DNA of 64,000 bases, from NCBI RefSeq assembly GCF_016917755.1, contig NZ_CP070326.1:6572001-6636000 (forward strand), read 5' to 3'. The notes beneath the pieces are model-generated. The model was not told the DNA's origin. It made no database searches and worked only from the letters and a program-made list of their open reading frames with translations. Of this stretch, positions 1 to 7,706 are shown one piece after another. How positions within the stretch are numbered: position 1 is the first letter of the stretch; each line of letters starts with the position of its first letter. Made by a program: the position numbers and the translations under genes. The stretch is from Streptomyces noursei (GTDB lineage: Bacteria; Actinomycetota; Actinomycetes; Streptomycetales; Streptomycetaceae).

Positions 1-94
1 CGAGGAAGCCGGCCGCCTGGAGGGCATCGTGCAAGCGCTTGCACATCTCTTCGACGGTTCGTGCGTGGTCGGTGCCGGTGGGGGTGTCAGGCAT
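1..94 (-). CDS. Hypothetical protein, N-terminal fragment cut by the window edge
   Basis: Thirty-one codons are visible from an ATG at 94 reading leftward. The peptide begins MPDTPTGTDHART and continues with EEMCKRLHDALQAAGF. A GAGGAG ribosome binding site (complement of 104-109) lies 9 bases before the ATG, which makes this a real start. The gene is divergent from the XRE regulator at 223. No family was recognised; small proteins often accompany XRE/DUF397 pairs, but that is context only. Confidence 0.6.
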   Translation of the reverse strand, partial: MPDTPTGTDHARTVEEMCKRLHDALQAAGFL

Positions 95-186
95 AACGCA
101 TCACTCCTCAGCGGGGATTCCGCTTTGGCTTCTTGGGGGTGGTTACAGCATCGGCACCCGCAGCTACCCTGACCAGGGCATAGGCG

Positions 187-205
187 TTTCCAAGTGGTTT
201 GGAAA
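187..205. promoter_or_regulatory. Inverted repeat, probable operator of the XRE regulator
   Basis: A perfect 7-bp inverted repeat, TTTCCAA-GTGGT-TTGGAAA, ends 17 bases before the XRE start codon. Its position between the divergent genes suggests autoregulation. Only the symmetry and location support this. Confidence 0.45.
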
Positions 206-222
206 GGTGGTGAGTTGGACGA

Positions 223-1035
223 ATGAGCGAACCAGCTAACGGGCTTCAGTGGTTCGGGCGGGAACTGGAGGAGGCGTTACGGCACAAGGGGGCAACGCAA
301 CAGGCGCTTGCCGACTTCACCGGGTACAAGGCGCCGTACGTCTCGAAGGTGAAGAACGGGCAAGCGCTCCCGAGCCCTCAGTTCGCTGAAGGATGCGACC
401 GGTTCTTCAACACGTCGGGCTACTTCGCACGGTTACTCCAACGGATCTCCAAGCATGGGCATCCGGAGTGGTTCATCCCGTACCTGAATCTGGAAGAGAA
501 GGCCGCAGGTATCAGCGACTTCTCACCGTTCCTCGTCATGGGGATACTGCAAACCCCCAACTACGCTGAGGCACTGTTCAGGGCGGCGCACCCTCGAGAC
601 GTAGACGAGTCGATCAAGACCAAGGTGGCGGCGCGACTTCACCGCCGGCACATCTTGGAGCAGGACGCCCCGCCCCTGCTGTGGGTGATCTTGGATGAGT
701 CATGCCTGCATCGCCGTGTAGGCGGCAGCGACGTGATGCGAGAGCAGATGGAACACCTACTCCTCGCTGCCCAAGGCCCCCACATCACGTTGCAAGTTCT
801 CCCGTACGACTCGGGCGCGCCTGCGGCTGCTGAGCCCTATACGCTGCTCACGTTCAACGATGGCGAGACCGCCCCGGTGCTCTACTCGGAAGCGCAGGGG
901 GAGGGTCGCGTGATCGACTCGGCCTCGATGGTGGCGACCGGTACAGAGCGGTACGAGCGCCTGCGAGCCGACGCACTGTCCCCGGAGCGGACCGTCCGCG
1001 CGCTGCGTGATGCGGTCAAGGAGTACACGAGATGA
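223..1035 (+). CDS. XRE-family regulator with DUF5753 domain
   Basis: 270 aa. Residues about 10-65 form a Cro/CI-type helix-turn-helix (QQALADFTGYKAPYVSKVKNG). The rest (about 85-262) matches the DUF5753 region that follows the HTH in the large Streptomyces family usually paired with DUF397 proteins. The pairs are seen as antitoxin-like or developmental regulator modules (the WhiJ/Scr1 type). The gene overlaps the following DUF397 gene by ATGA, so the two are translationally coupled. It lies inside the integrated element, where it may act as an element regulator; that role is inferred. Confidence 0.9.
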   Translation: MSEPANGLQWFGRELEEALRHKGATQQALADFTGYKAPYVSKVKNGQALPSPQFAEGCDRFFNTSGYFARLLQRISKHGHPEWFIPYLNLEEKAAGISDFSPFLVMGILQTPNYAEALFRAAHPRDVDESIKTKVAARLHRRHILEQDAPPLLWVILDESCLHRRVGGSDVMREQMEHLLLAAQGPHITLQVLPYDSGAPAAAEPYTLLTFNDGETAPVLYSEAQGEGRVIDSASMVATGTERYERLRADALSPERTVRALRDAVKEYTR

Positions 1036-1238
1036 GCGACACCCAACGGTGGGTTAAGTCCAGCTACAGCAGCGGCGACGGTGGACAGTGCATCGAATGG
1101 GCACCTTCAGCCGTTGCTACCGGCGCCGTCCCCGTCCGTGACAGCAAGAACCCTCACGGCCCCGAACTGACCTTCTCCGCACACGCCTGGTCAGCGTTCG
1201 TGAACAACCTCCAGAGCGCCGAACTCCCGACCGCCTGA
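1032..1238 (+). CDS. DUF397 domain protein
   Basis: 68 aa with the DUF397 signature: W-x-KSSYSSGDGGQCIEWA near the start, then VPVRDSKNPHGPELTFSAHAWSAFV. DUF397 proteins are small partners of DUF5753 XRE regulators in actinomycetes. The start overlaps the regulator stop by 4 bases. It has no signal peptide or membrane segment. The function of the pair is not established; a regulatory partner is the usual view. Confidence 0.9.
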   Translation: MSDTQRWVKSSYSSGDGGQCIEWAPSAVATGAVPVRDSKNPHGPELTFSAHAWSAFVNNLQSAELPTA

Positions 1239-1253
1239 CCCCGACACCCTCCC

Positions 1254-1287
1254 GGCCCCGTTCGCCACGCACACGGCAGACGGGGCC
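1254..1287 (+). terminator. Possible terminator of the XRE/DUF397 operon
   Basis: GGCCCCGT at 1254-1261 pairs with ACGGGGCC at 1280-1287, starting 15 bases after the DUF397 stop. There is no run of T residues, as is usual in Streptomyces. Confidence 0.45.
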
Positions 1288-1560
1288 CGTCTGTACGCCG
1301 GAAACCCTGTGACCCGTACACGGACAGCGCTGCTATCCACTGCCGGTAGCCCTAACAGCGCTTAGGGGGTCACTCCCCACCCCTTAACGGGGTCGTTCTC
1401 GAGACCGATCCGACACGTTTCCGCTGGTCACAGCACGAACGAGAGCAAAAAACGGCTTCACACCCAGCGCACGCGTCTCGTGCTTGAGCCGGGATCGCCA
1501 GACGCGCTAACGGCTGAACTTTGGCAGCGCTCCACCCTTCCCCGCGCTGACACAGCAAAA

Positions 1561-1587
1561 GACCGCCTGACGGGTGGCCAGACGGTC
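1561..1587 (-). terminator. Rho-independent terminator of the zinc-finger recombinase gene
   Basis: GACCGCCTG and CAGACGGTC (one G-T pair) form a 9-bp stem. On the minus strand TTTTG follows immediately. It lies 25 bases beyond the recombinase stop. Confidence 0.65.
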
Positions 1588-1611
1588 TCTCAGGTCTCAG
1601 GCGCAGCAGGG

Positions 1612-2457
1612 TTACGACGCTTCACTCAGCGCCCGGTACAGCGTCGCCCGGGACACCTTGAGGGCCTTAGCGATCGACGTGACGCTCTCACCCTTGGCCC
1701 GGCGCGCCTGAGCCACAGCGAGTTTGTCAGCGTCCATGACGGTCGGGCGTCCCCCATGGTTGCCATTGCGGGCGGCAGTCTCTAGCCCCTCCAGGGTCTT
1801 CTCCCGGATGCCCTCCCGTTCCACCTCAGCGGAGACAGCAAGCACGGCGAAGACGATGGCCCCGGACCCGTTCGGGTCGTAGACGCCCTGGAGCGGACCG
1901 GAGAGAAGTTCCAGTTGGATGCCGTCCGCCTGGAGCGTGGCGGACAGAGCCATGAGTTCAGCGGCGCTACGGGCAAGCCGCTTCATCTCCACCACGGTCA
2001 GGATGACCGGCTGACCAGGTGCAGCCGCCCGGATCTCCCGAGCCAGCGTCAGAGCCTTCTCCAGCTCCGGCCGCTCCTTCACACGGGTGCTGATCTTCTC
2101 GGAGAACACGCGGCTGCACTGCGCACCGGCCAGCGCATCCAACTGCGACTGAAGTTCCTGACCGACCGTGGAGCAACGGGCGTAGCCAATCCGTATCGCT
2201 GCGCCCGGCGCCGCCTCGGGCACGTTGGGTACCGCCGCACGGGCCACCCACGCCTTACCGGGGTTCCGGTCCGCCGGAGTCTTCACCGTCAGCTCCGCTT
2301 TCAGCGCGGGCACCAGGGCGAAACGGCCCGTGTGGTAGTTCGCAGCCACCTTGCCCGTGGACGTACGGCAGGCACTACCGGCGGGCGCTGCGCACTTCGG
2401 GCAGTCGTGGCGCTCCGTCAGGTCAGCGGGGGTGCTGGTGTTCGTCGTCATGATCAA
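1612..2457 (-). CDS. Serine recombinase (resolvase/invertase type) with N-terminal zinc finger
   Basis: 281 aa. Residues 19-42 carry Cys19-x2-Cys22-x7-Cys30-x11-His42 with a GKVAANYHTGR tail, a small zinc-finger module often seen in Streptomyces phage and plasmid proteins. The catalytic resolvase domain begins near residue 88 with IGYARCST (nucleophile Ser96), followed by MKRLARSAAELMAL and EREGIREKTLEGLETA. The C-terminus (VTSIAKALKVSRATLYRAL) is the DNA-binding HTH. The length is that of a Tn3-type resolvase or invertase plus about 85 residues. It probably resolves or inverts element DNA at the repeated sites just upstream; the substrate is inferred. Confidence 0.88.
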   Translation of the reverse strand: MIMTTNTSTPADLTERHDCPKCAAPAGSACRTSTGKVAANYHTGRFALVPALKAELTVKTPADRNPGKAWVARAAVPNVPEAAPGAAIRIGYARCSTVGQELQSQLDALAGAQCSRVFSEKISTRVKERPELEKALTLAREIRAAAPGQPVILTVVEMKRLARSAAELMALSATLQADGIQLELLSGPLQGVYDPNGSGAIVFAVLAVSAEVEREGIREKTLEGLETAARNGNHGGRPTVMDADKLAVAQARRAKGESVTSIAKALKVSRATLYRALSEAS

Positions 2458-2459
2458 AC

Positions 2460-2595
2460 CGTCTCATAAACGTGTCTCTAAAGCCAGGCGAGCGGCGGAT
2501 CTTTTGCGACGGGTTTTGAGACGCCGAGGTCGGGGCGAAACGGACACCCGCCCGCCATGCACCCCAGCGTCTCAATAACCATCGATTGTGAGACG
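2460..2595. promoter_or_regulatory. Cluster of GTCTCA sites, candidate res/operator for the zinc-finger recombinase
   Basis: CGTCTCA occurs at 2460-2466 and 2568-2574 and its complement TGAGACG at 2517-2523 and 2589-2595, with a related GTGTCTC near 2473. The pair at 2568-2595 forms a 28-bp dyad, about the size of one resolvase subsite. The cluster lies directly before the recombinase start, where resolvases usually bind both to recombine and to repress themselves. Confidence 0.5.
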
Positions 2596-3376
2596 CCTGC
2601 CGGTCGTCACGCTCGGCAACGGCCCGCGCAAACGCTCCAATGAGCCACACGAGAGTTTTTGCTCGCTGCCGCTCTAGCGGAGAATCAACGAGGGGCCACC
2701 GCCTGGGGCGGGGGCGGACTAGACCTCGGGAAGCGACACCCCGCGCCAACCCTCATAGCCCGACAGCTTCCGGCGCGTACCAAACCGCTTATCCATCGCA
2801 GCGAACAAAGCCCGCTTACCCATCACCGCCCCCAGCGAACGAGACAACACCGGCTCCGCAGCGCAGAACGCCTCCCACACCGCCGACGTACGGACATGCA
2901 CGCTGTACGGCGCAGCACCCAAACGCTTCACCCACGTCGCCGGATCATTCAACGCAGCGCGGAATGCATCGAACTGCGAAGCCAGCGAAAGGAGTTGAGT
3001 CGCTCGGGCGTCGGACGCCGACTCAATCTCTGACGCCACATCACGGAGCGAACGCACCACGAGGGGGCTTACATCGACGGGGGCGGGGATCGCCTCAAGG
3101 TCCCGAGCTAGCCCGTCGGCTACGTCCTGGTGCCACCGCTTGTCATCCGGATCAGTCGCATTGTGCGCAGCAACGCGAGAGTCCAACAGGTACCCCTGCA
3201 ACTCCCGGCGAAGTTTCTCGTTCTCCTCCCCAGCGTCCAGCGCATCAGCCAGACCGCGCAGCCACTCACCCATGCCGCGCCGCACCAGCGGCCAATCCCG
3301 CCATTCACCGCCCGGCGTCGTCCACTGCGCCCCCGACCAGACGAACGGCACCGGTGCACCCACCCCGGCAGCGTGC

Positions 3377-3396
3377 CTAAGCGGTCTTGGTGAAGT
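3377..3396. repeat. Left terminal inverted repeat of the IS630-family element
   Basis: CTAAGCGGTCTTGGTGAAGT matches the complement of the right end at 17 of 20 positions. It includes the TA target dinucleotide at 3378-3379. Confidence 0.85.
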
Positions 3397-4551
3397 GTGG
3401 TGCTGTTTGGGTATGTGCCATACCAGGAGGGGGGTTTGGAATGGCAGGACCGTTGTGGGTGGAGCTCTCGTCGGAGGATGAGGCGGAGTTGGGGCGGCGG
3501 TTGAGGGCTCGGGACTTGCCGGTGAATGAGCGGGTGCGGTTGGAATGCGTGCGGCTGTCGGCCCAGGGCCGCAACGCTCCCGAGATCGCGTCCATTGTCG
3601 ACCGGCATGTGGTCACCGTGCGCAAAGCTCTGCGCCGGTTCCTTGACGGAAGTTTCGAGGCCCTGGCCGACGCGCCCCGGTCGGGTCGGCCGCCACGGTG
3701 GACGCGCGAGGACCTGGACGCGCTGGAGGCGATGCTGGATACCGCGGCGGCTGAGGGGACCACGTGGACGCTGCCCGCTTTGGCGGAGTGGCTGCGCCGA
3801 GAGCGTGGGGTAAATGTCGATTCTTCCTGGCTGTCGGTGCTGCTGCACCGGGACGGTTTCCGCTGGAAACGTACCCGCGACAGTCTGCGGCACAAGGCCG
3901 GCCCGGCCCTCCAGGCCGCCGCGTGGGAGCGGCTGGAGGGCCTACGGCTGTACGGCTGAGGGCCGAAGCCGGTACCGAGGATCTGTACTACCTGGACGAG
4001 TCCGGGTTCTCTCCGACCCTGCCCACCGGTTTCACCTGGGCCCGCACCGGTGTCCGCGCTGTCGTCAAGCGGGAGGACACCAAGAACCGGCGGGTCAACG
4101 TCCTGGGAGCACTGAGCGAGAGCGGGCCAGGCCCCGAACTGGTGTGGAGGGCCGTCGACCACAAAATTGACGCTTCGATGGTTCTCGACTTCGTCTGCAC
4201 GCACATCGCACGCCTGCCCAAAGGAACGGACAGTCTCACTGACCCGCCGCCTGGTTGGCGGCGGGTCAGACCGTGCACGATCGTCATGGACAACGCCCAG
4301 ATCCACCACGCCAGACTCTTCAAGGGACGGCGTGAAGAACTGGAGGCCATCGGCGTCCACCTGTTCTACCTCCCACCGCGATCGCCGGAGCTGAACCTCA
4401 TCGAGCGCATATGGCGCTCAGTGAAGTACCAGGACATGCCCGTCCGTGCCTACACCAGCACCACCGCACTACACACCGCCGTCGACCAGGCAATGACCCG
4501 ACGGGCAACAGCACTGACACCAACCACAGAAGACTTGCTCAAGACCGCTTA
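3378..4551 (+). mobile_element. IS630-family insertion sequence with TA target duplication
   Basis: About 1.17 kb bounded by near-identical inverted repeats and flanked by TA at both ends (3378-3379 and 4550-4551), the target duplication typical of IS630/Tc1-mariner elements. It carries one transposase reading from left to right, broken by a frameshift. It sits inside the hypothetical gene of the integrated element. Confidence 0.9.
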
Positions 4552-4552
4552 G
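3441..4552 (+). pseudogene. IS630-family transposase, frameshifted by an 8-bp duplication
   Basis: The start at 3441 follows CAGGAGG. The first frame (3441-3959) gives the N-terminal helix-turn-helix part (NAPEIASIVDRHVVTVRKALRRF) and stops at TGA 3957. The DDE domain continues in another frame from about 3952: YYLDESGF (Asp), IVMDNAQIHHA (Asp) and SPELNLIERIWRS (Glu), so the triad is intact. TACGGCTG is duplicated at 3943-3950 and 3951-3958; removing one copy joins LEGLRL to RAEAGTED in frame. The stop TAG at 4550-4552 is completed by the target TA and the flanking G. Programmed frameshifting, known in IS630 elements, is the alternative, but the exact duplication favours a mutation. Confidence 0.82.
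4533..4552. repeat. Right terminal inverted repeat of the IS630-family element
   Basis: ACTTGCTCAAGACCGCTTAG is the complement of the left end apart from three bases. The target TA is at 4550-4551. Confidence 0.85.
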
Positions 4553-4604
4553 ACGCCATCTCCAGCACGCTACGTGCCGACGCGTCAGCTATGTACTTTC
4601 CCAA

Positions 4605-4925
4605 AGTTCCCAGGCTCCTTACTGAAAGGCATTGAGGACATGTCACCCCCGCTGTCTTGCCAACCAAGGAACAAGACAAGTGACCAAAGGTGACCCGAAC
4701 ACCCCTCAAGAGGTGAAGCTAGAGACTAACAAAACACCAGGTCACACGCTGTTTAGGTGAAGAGAGAGGAATGAAAAACAACTCTCTGCTGTAGAAACGG
4801 AGACCGTCCTACACCTCGTCATCTCGTCACCCCGTCACCGAAGCGATACGTGCCCCAGGAACGCCGAACGGCCCGTCACTGGGGGAACATCCCAGCAACG
4901 GGCCGCAAGCGGCGCTCAGGCAGGC
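4605..4925. other. Non-coding gap downstream of the integrase
   Basis: No gene seen. The DNA is less GC-rich than the surrounding chromosome (for example around 4720-4800) and holds several GGTGA or AGGTGA words (4690, 4712, 4757). The AAGGAG at 4615-4620 (complement) is the ribosome binding site of the interrupted gene. A hairpin for the integrase gene lies at the right end. Confidence 0.5.
4869..4905 (-). terminator. Candidate terminator of the integrase gene
   Basis: CGGCCCGT (4869-4876) pairs with ACGGGCCG (4898-4905), with an inner CTGGG/CCCAG pair. It lies 21 bases beyond the integrase stop. No T run follows. Confidence 0.45.
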
Positions 4926-6398
4926 TTACCGCAGCCCCTCTTGGTGTGCGATGTCGTCCAAGATGTCCTGCCGGATCTCCTCATGTTCCTCCGGAGTAAG
5001 AGGGGCGGGCGTGTGGCTTAGCTCTTCCTCGGTCCGGGCGATGCCGGCCAACTCTGCCTCGGCTGCCTCTTCCTCAGTCGGCCCCCACGCGAACGACAGA
5101 CGGTCTTCAGCGCCGCGAGGGTGCAAGGTGACTCGAAGGTTCATCAACCTCAGCAAGTGCTCACGCCCCGACTGATCCTCCGCCTCCCACGCCTCGGCCA
5201 TTGTGCGCCCGGTCGGCTCTGACACTTCCCTTGTCTCGGGGTCGTGCTCACTCAGCAGGTGGGCGTACGAAGCCTCAAGTTCCGCCGCTTTCTTCTCGAG
5301 TGTCGGCAGCATCAATGGCCCGGCTGTCGCCATGCGCAAAGCCAGCCGTTCAGCTTGCTCCCGGACCTCTTCCATCTCCGCCGATAGATCGTTCCCGCCC
5401 TCAAGGCGTACGGTCCACTCCCTGGCCCTGCCGAACACCTTCAGAAACTCGCTCTCCACGCGTTGATCAAGTGTCTCGGCGTAGATGGTCGTGTGGCCCG
5501 GCTTGCAGCGATAGAGGGGGACACCCTTGTCCGAGGTGCCGCCGTTGAGCTTGCAATCCCGGTAACACCACGCCATGCCGGAGCACATGGGCGCAGCGTG
5601 GCGGGGCGCACGGTCCTGACCCGTGGCAAGCTCCTCCATGCGGCGCCGCGCAGCCTTCAACTCCGCTGCGGACAGGATCGGCTCAGCGAACTGAACGGGC
5701 GTCACCCCGTCCTCTTCGGTGACCAACTCGCCCTTATGGTCACGCTGCCCGCGCAGTGTCGGGGACTTGAGCAGGCGGCGCCACTGCGCCTCACTGAGCC
5801 CCGCGATAGGCGCCGTACCGGCCACCGTTCCACCGTCCACCAGGGCGGCCCAAGCGTTCCTGATCGGCTCCGCCTCTTCAGGGTAGATCTCCAAGTACGC
5901 CCCATCCTCACGGCGCACGATTCGGTACCCGCGCGGCGCACGCCCGGAAGTCCAGCGGCCTTGCTTGCGGCGGGTGGCGTGCCCCTCCGTGATTCGACCC
6001 CTGGTCATCTCCCGTTCCCACTCCGCCAGGGCGGCAAGGACAACGGCCACCATGCGGCCCGTGGGGGTCGCCGTGTTGATCGTGCCGTCAGTGGTCGCAA
6101 TGCGTACGCCGTGCTCCTCACCCCACGCCACCAGCCGCAGGAACTCAGACACGCTCCGGGCGTACCGGTCCAGCTTCCACGCGATCACAAGATCCGGCTT
6201 GTCGGCCATGAGCGCCCGCATTCCCTTACGGGCCTCAAGGGGCTTAGCGCCCGACACTCCAGCGTCTACGTACTCCACGGCATCGGCAGGGTCGTACCCG
6301 TTCGCCACCAGCCACCGCCGGGCCGCATCCCGCTGTGTGTCTATAGACGTGGATTCGTCGGACTCACGGGAAAGACGCAGGTATATCGCTATTCGCAT
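4926..6398 (-). CDS. Large serine integrase (phage/ICE type)
   Basis: 490 aa. The N-terminal catalytic domain starts with IAIYLRLSRESDES (nucleophile Ser10) and includes WKLDRYARSVSEFLRL and the arginine-rich EWEREMTRGRITEG. A recombinase domain follows (GRAPRGYRIVRRED), then a zinc-ribbon region with Cys at MCSGMAWCYRDC and YRCKPGH. A charged coiled-coil stretch (LSAEMEEVREQAERLAL) is typical of the phiC31-like group. The ATG at 6398 has GAGGA 8 bases upstream. It probably integrates the element; the gene begins about 50 bp from the chromosomal junction, the usual int-att arrangement. Confidence 0.93.
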   Translation of the reverse strand: MRIAIYLRLSRESDESTSIDTQRDAARRWLVANGYDPADAVEYVDAGVSGAKPLEARKGMRALMADKPDLVIAWKLDRYARSVSEFLRLVAWGEEHGVRIATTDGTINTATPTGRMVAVVLAALAEWEREMTRGRITEGHATRRKQGRWTSGRAPRGYRIVRREDGAYLEIYPEEAEPIRNAWAALVDGGTVAGTAPIAGLSEAQWRRLLKSPTLRGQRDHKGELVTEEDGVTPVQFAEPILSAAELKAARRRMEELATGQDRAPRHAAPMCSGMAWCYRDCKLNGGTSDKGVPLYRCKPGHTTIYAETLDQRVESEFLKVFGRAREWTVRLEGGNDLSAEMEEVREQAERLALRMATAGPLMLPTLEKKAAELEASYAHLLSEHDPETREVSEPTGRTMAEAWEAEDQSGREHLLRLMNLRVTLHPRGAEDRLSFAWGPTEEEAAEAELAGIARTEEELSHTPAPLTPEEHEEIRQDILDDIAHQEGLR

Positions 6399-6460
6399 GG
6401 CTCAATCCTCACCGATGGGAACTATGTACTCAGAGGTGCACCCTCTTGGGCGAGTGGGAC
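6399..6460. other. Attachment-site junction at the right end of the element
   Basis: Element DNA directly upstream of the integrase gene changes near 6440-6450 into the coding sequence of a chromosomal gene (GGC GAG TGG GAC GAG from 6449). A GGTGCACC palindrome is at 6435-6442. The exact crossover cannot be fixed without the empty site or the left junction, which lies outside the window. Confidence 0.6.
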
Positions 6461-6625
6461 GAGGTCATGGACGTCGTCAAGCGCGCGGTGGCCGCCGTCG
6501 AGGCGCGCGCCGGGCGGGTCTCGCTGGTGCTCAAGGCCGACATCCGGCCGGGCGTCACCGACGGCCTCACCTCGAAGGTGGAGACCGTCGAGCGCTATCT
6601 GGCCGGGGGCCAACAGACCTCCTGA
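6440..6625 (+). pseudogene. 3' remnant of an MTH1187-family thiamine-binding protein gene
   Basis: About 59 codons ending at TGA 6623-6625 read GEWDEVMDVVKRAVAAVEA, then RVSLVLKADIRPGVTDGL and TSKVETVERYLAG, the C-terminal half of the roughly 100-aa MTH1187/YkoF-like thiamine-binding family (older name DUF77). The usual N-terminal half is absent and replaced by element DNA. The rest should be at the other end of the element, left of this window. The gene was probably the integration target. Confidence 0.75.
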
Positions 6626-6637
6626 CGGGCCCGGCCG

Positions 6638-7627
6638 TCAGCCGCCGGCCGTCAGGGCGATGCCCAGCGGCGTCCGCTCGTAGCGCACCTGGTGACCGTG
6701 CCGGCGCGAGGTCAGCAGCCCGGCGTCGCGCAGCACGGACAGGTGCGCCGAGACCGACGAGACGGCCAGCCCCAGCCGGTGCGCCAGCGCCGAGGTCGTC
6801 GCCGGCGCGTCCAGCGCGGTCAGCACAGCGGCCCGGTTGGCGCCCAGCAGGCGCGCCAGCGCCGGGCCGCCGGCCGGCTCCTGCCACAGACCGCCGATGC
6901 CGCGCGCCGGGTAGATCACCGTCGGCTGCCACGGCGGATCGAAACCGCTGATCACGTCCGGCCACACGAACACGCTCGGCAGCAGCAGCACCCCCCGCCC
7001 GTCCAGGTCCTGCATCTGCGCGAAGTCCGTACGGGTGCGGACGGTCAGCGTGCCGTCGTCCGACCAGGACAGCCGCGGGTGCAGATCGGTGAACAGGCGG
7101 CGCAGCCCACCGCTCGCCAACTGGTGCGAGCGATAGGCGATCTCGGCCTCCAGCAGCGTCCGCAGCCGGGGCCAGTCGGGCGCCACCAGGGCCTCCCAGG
7201 CCCGTTCGGTGACGTCCGCCAGCTCCTGCACCGCCCGCGCCGGGTCCGCCAGCGCCGCCCGGCCGCGCGGCGACCGTGCCGCCCCGGGCGTACAGGCCAG
7301 CGACTTGGCCATCTCGGCGCGGGCCAGCGCCGGATCGGTGGCCCGTAGGCGCGCCAGCTCCGCGGCGAAGTCGGCCAGCGGCACCTCCGGCGGCCGGCCC
7401 AGGAAATCGGGGGTGTACCCGGGCTGCGACGACGGCATGAACAGCCACACCGGCGACAGGTCCAGCCCCGCCACCCGCTCCCGCATCCGCCGCAGCCACG
7501 GCAGGTGGTAGCCGTGCCGGTCGGTGCGCCGCAGGGTCCGCAGCGCCTCATGGGTCTCGCACAGCGGCGAGATCGCGAACCGGATCCGCAGCAGGTCGTC
7601 CGCGCCGAAATGCAGCTCCAGCGGCAC
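6638..7627 (-). CDS. ArsR-type helix-turn-helix regulator with DUF5937
   Basis: 329 aa. The N-terminal two thirds match the DUF5937 region found in Streptomyces ArsR-like regulators (HFGADDLLRIRFAISPL). The C-terminal winged helix (about 245-325) reads AVLTALDAPATTSALAHRLGL, SSVSAHLSVLRDAGLL and GHQVRYERTPLG. It is divergent from an MFS exporter, and a perfect dyad lies in the 79-bp gap, so it probably controls itself and the exporter. There is no metal-site cysteine motif. The inducer is unknown. Confidence 0.85.
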   Translation of the reverse strand: MPLELHFGADDLLRIRFAISPLCETHEALRTLRRTDRHGYHLPWLRRMRERVAGLDLSPVWLFMPSSQPGYTPDFLGRPPEVPLADFAAELARLRATDPALARAEMAKSLACTPGAARSPRGRAALADPARAVQELADVTERAWEALVAPDWPRLRTLLEAEIAYRSHQLASGGLRRLFTDLHPRLSWSDDGTLTVRTRTDFAQMQDLDGRGVLLLPSVFVWPDVISGFDPPWQPTVIYPARGIGGLWQEPAGGPALARLLGANRAAVLTALDAPATTSALAHRLGLAVSSVSAHLSVLRDAGLLTSRRHGHQVRYERTPLGIALTAGG

Positions 7628-7650
7628 CGCCGGGCCCTCCCCTCACCGAC

Positions 7651-7668
7651 TTTCGGCTGGAGCCGAAA
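7651..7668. promoter_or_regulatory. Palindromic operator between ArsR regulator and MFS exporter
   Basis: TTTCGGCT-GG-AGCCGAAA is a perfect 8-bp inverted repeat with a 2-bp centre, midway between the divergent start codons. Probable binding site of the adjacent ArsR regulator. Confidence 0.6.
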
Positions 7669-7706
7669 CACTACGGTCCGTCCGGCGGCGTCGGCAGCCT
7701 GACTCC

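Larger units (their letters stand above)
1239..1611. other. Non-coding gap between convergent DUF397 and recombinase genes
   Basis: No convincing gene here. The stretch holds a hairpin just after the DUF397 stop and a terminator for the recombinase gene at its right end. Two copies of ACAGCGCT (around 1324 and 1355) flank a stretch of no recognised function. Confidence 0.5.
2719..4604 (-). pseudogene. Hypothetical element gene interrupted by IS630 insertion
   Basis: Removing the IS (3380-4551) leaves one open frame on the minus strand across the junction, reading MGKYIADASAR then SVLEMASR then HAAGVGAPVPFVW. A TTG start at 4604 has AAGGAG 10 bases upstream, giving a protein of about 237 aa. 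The C-terminus (FAAMDKRFGTRRK then GWRGVSLPEV) resembles the C-terminal winged-helix tail of phage/plasmid primase-helicases, a weak similarity judged by eye. The part at 2719-3363 (214 codons from a GTG) could still be made as a shortened protein. Confidence 0.6.

Noticed and set aside
39..239. Small plus-strand open frame before the XRE gene
   Set aside because: No ribosome binding site, no family, overlaps the divergent promoter, and the minus-strand gene starting at 94 has a better start.
6399..6460. tRNA gene as the integration site
   Set aside because: No cloverleaf or CCA-end sequence is present; the junction lies in a protein-coding gene.
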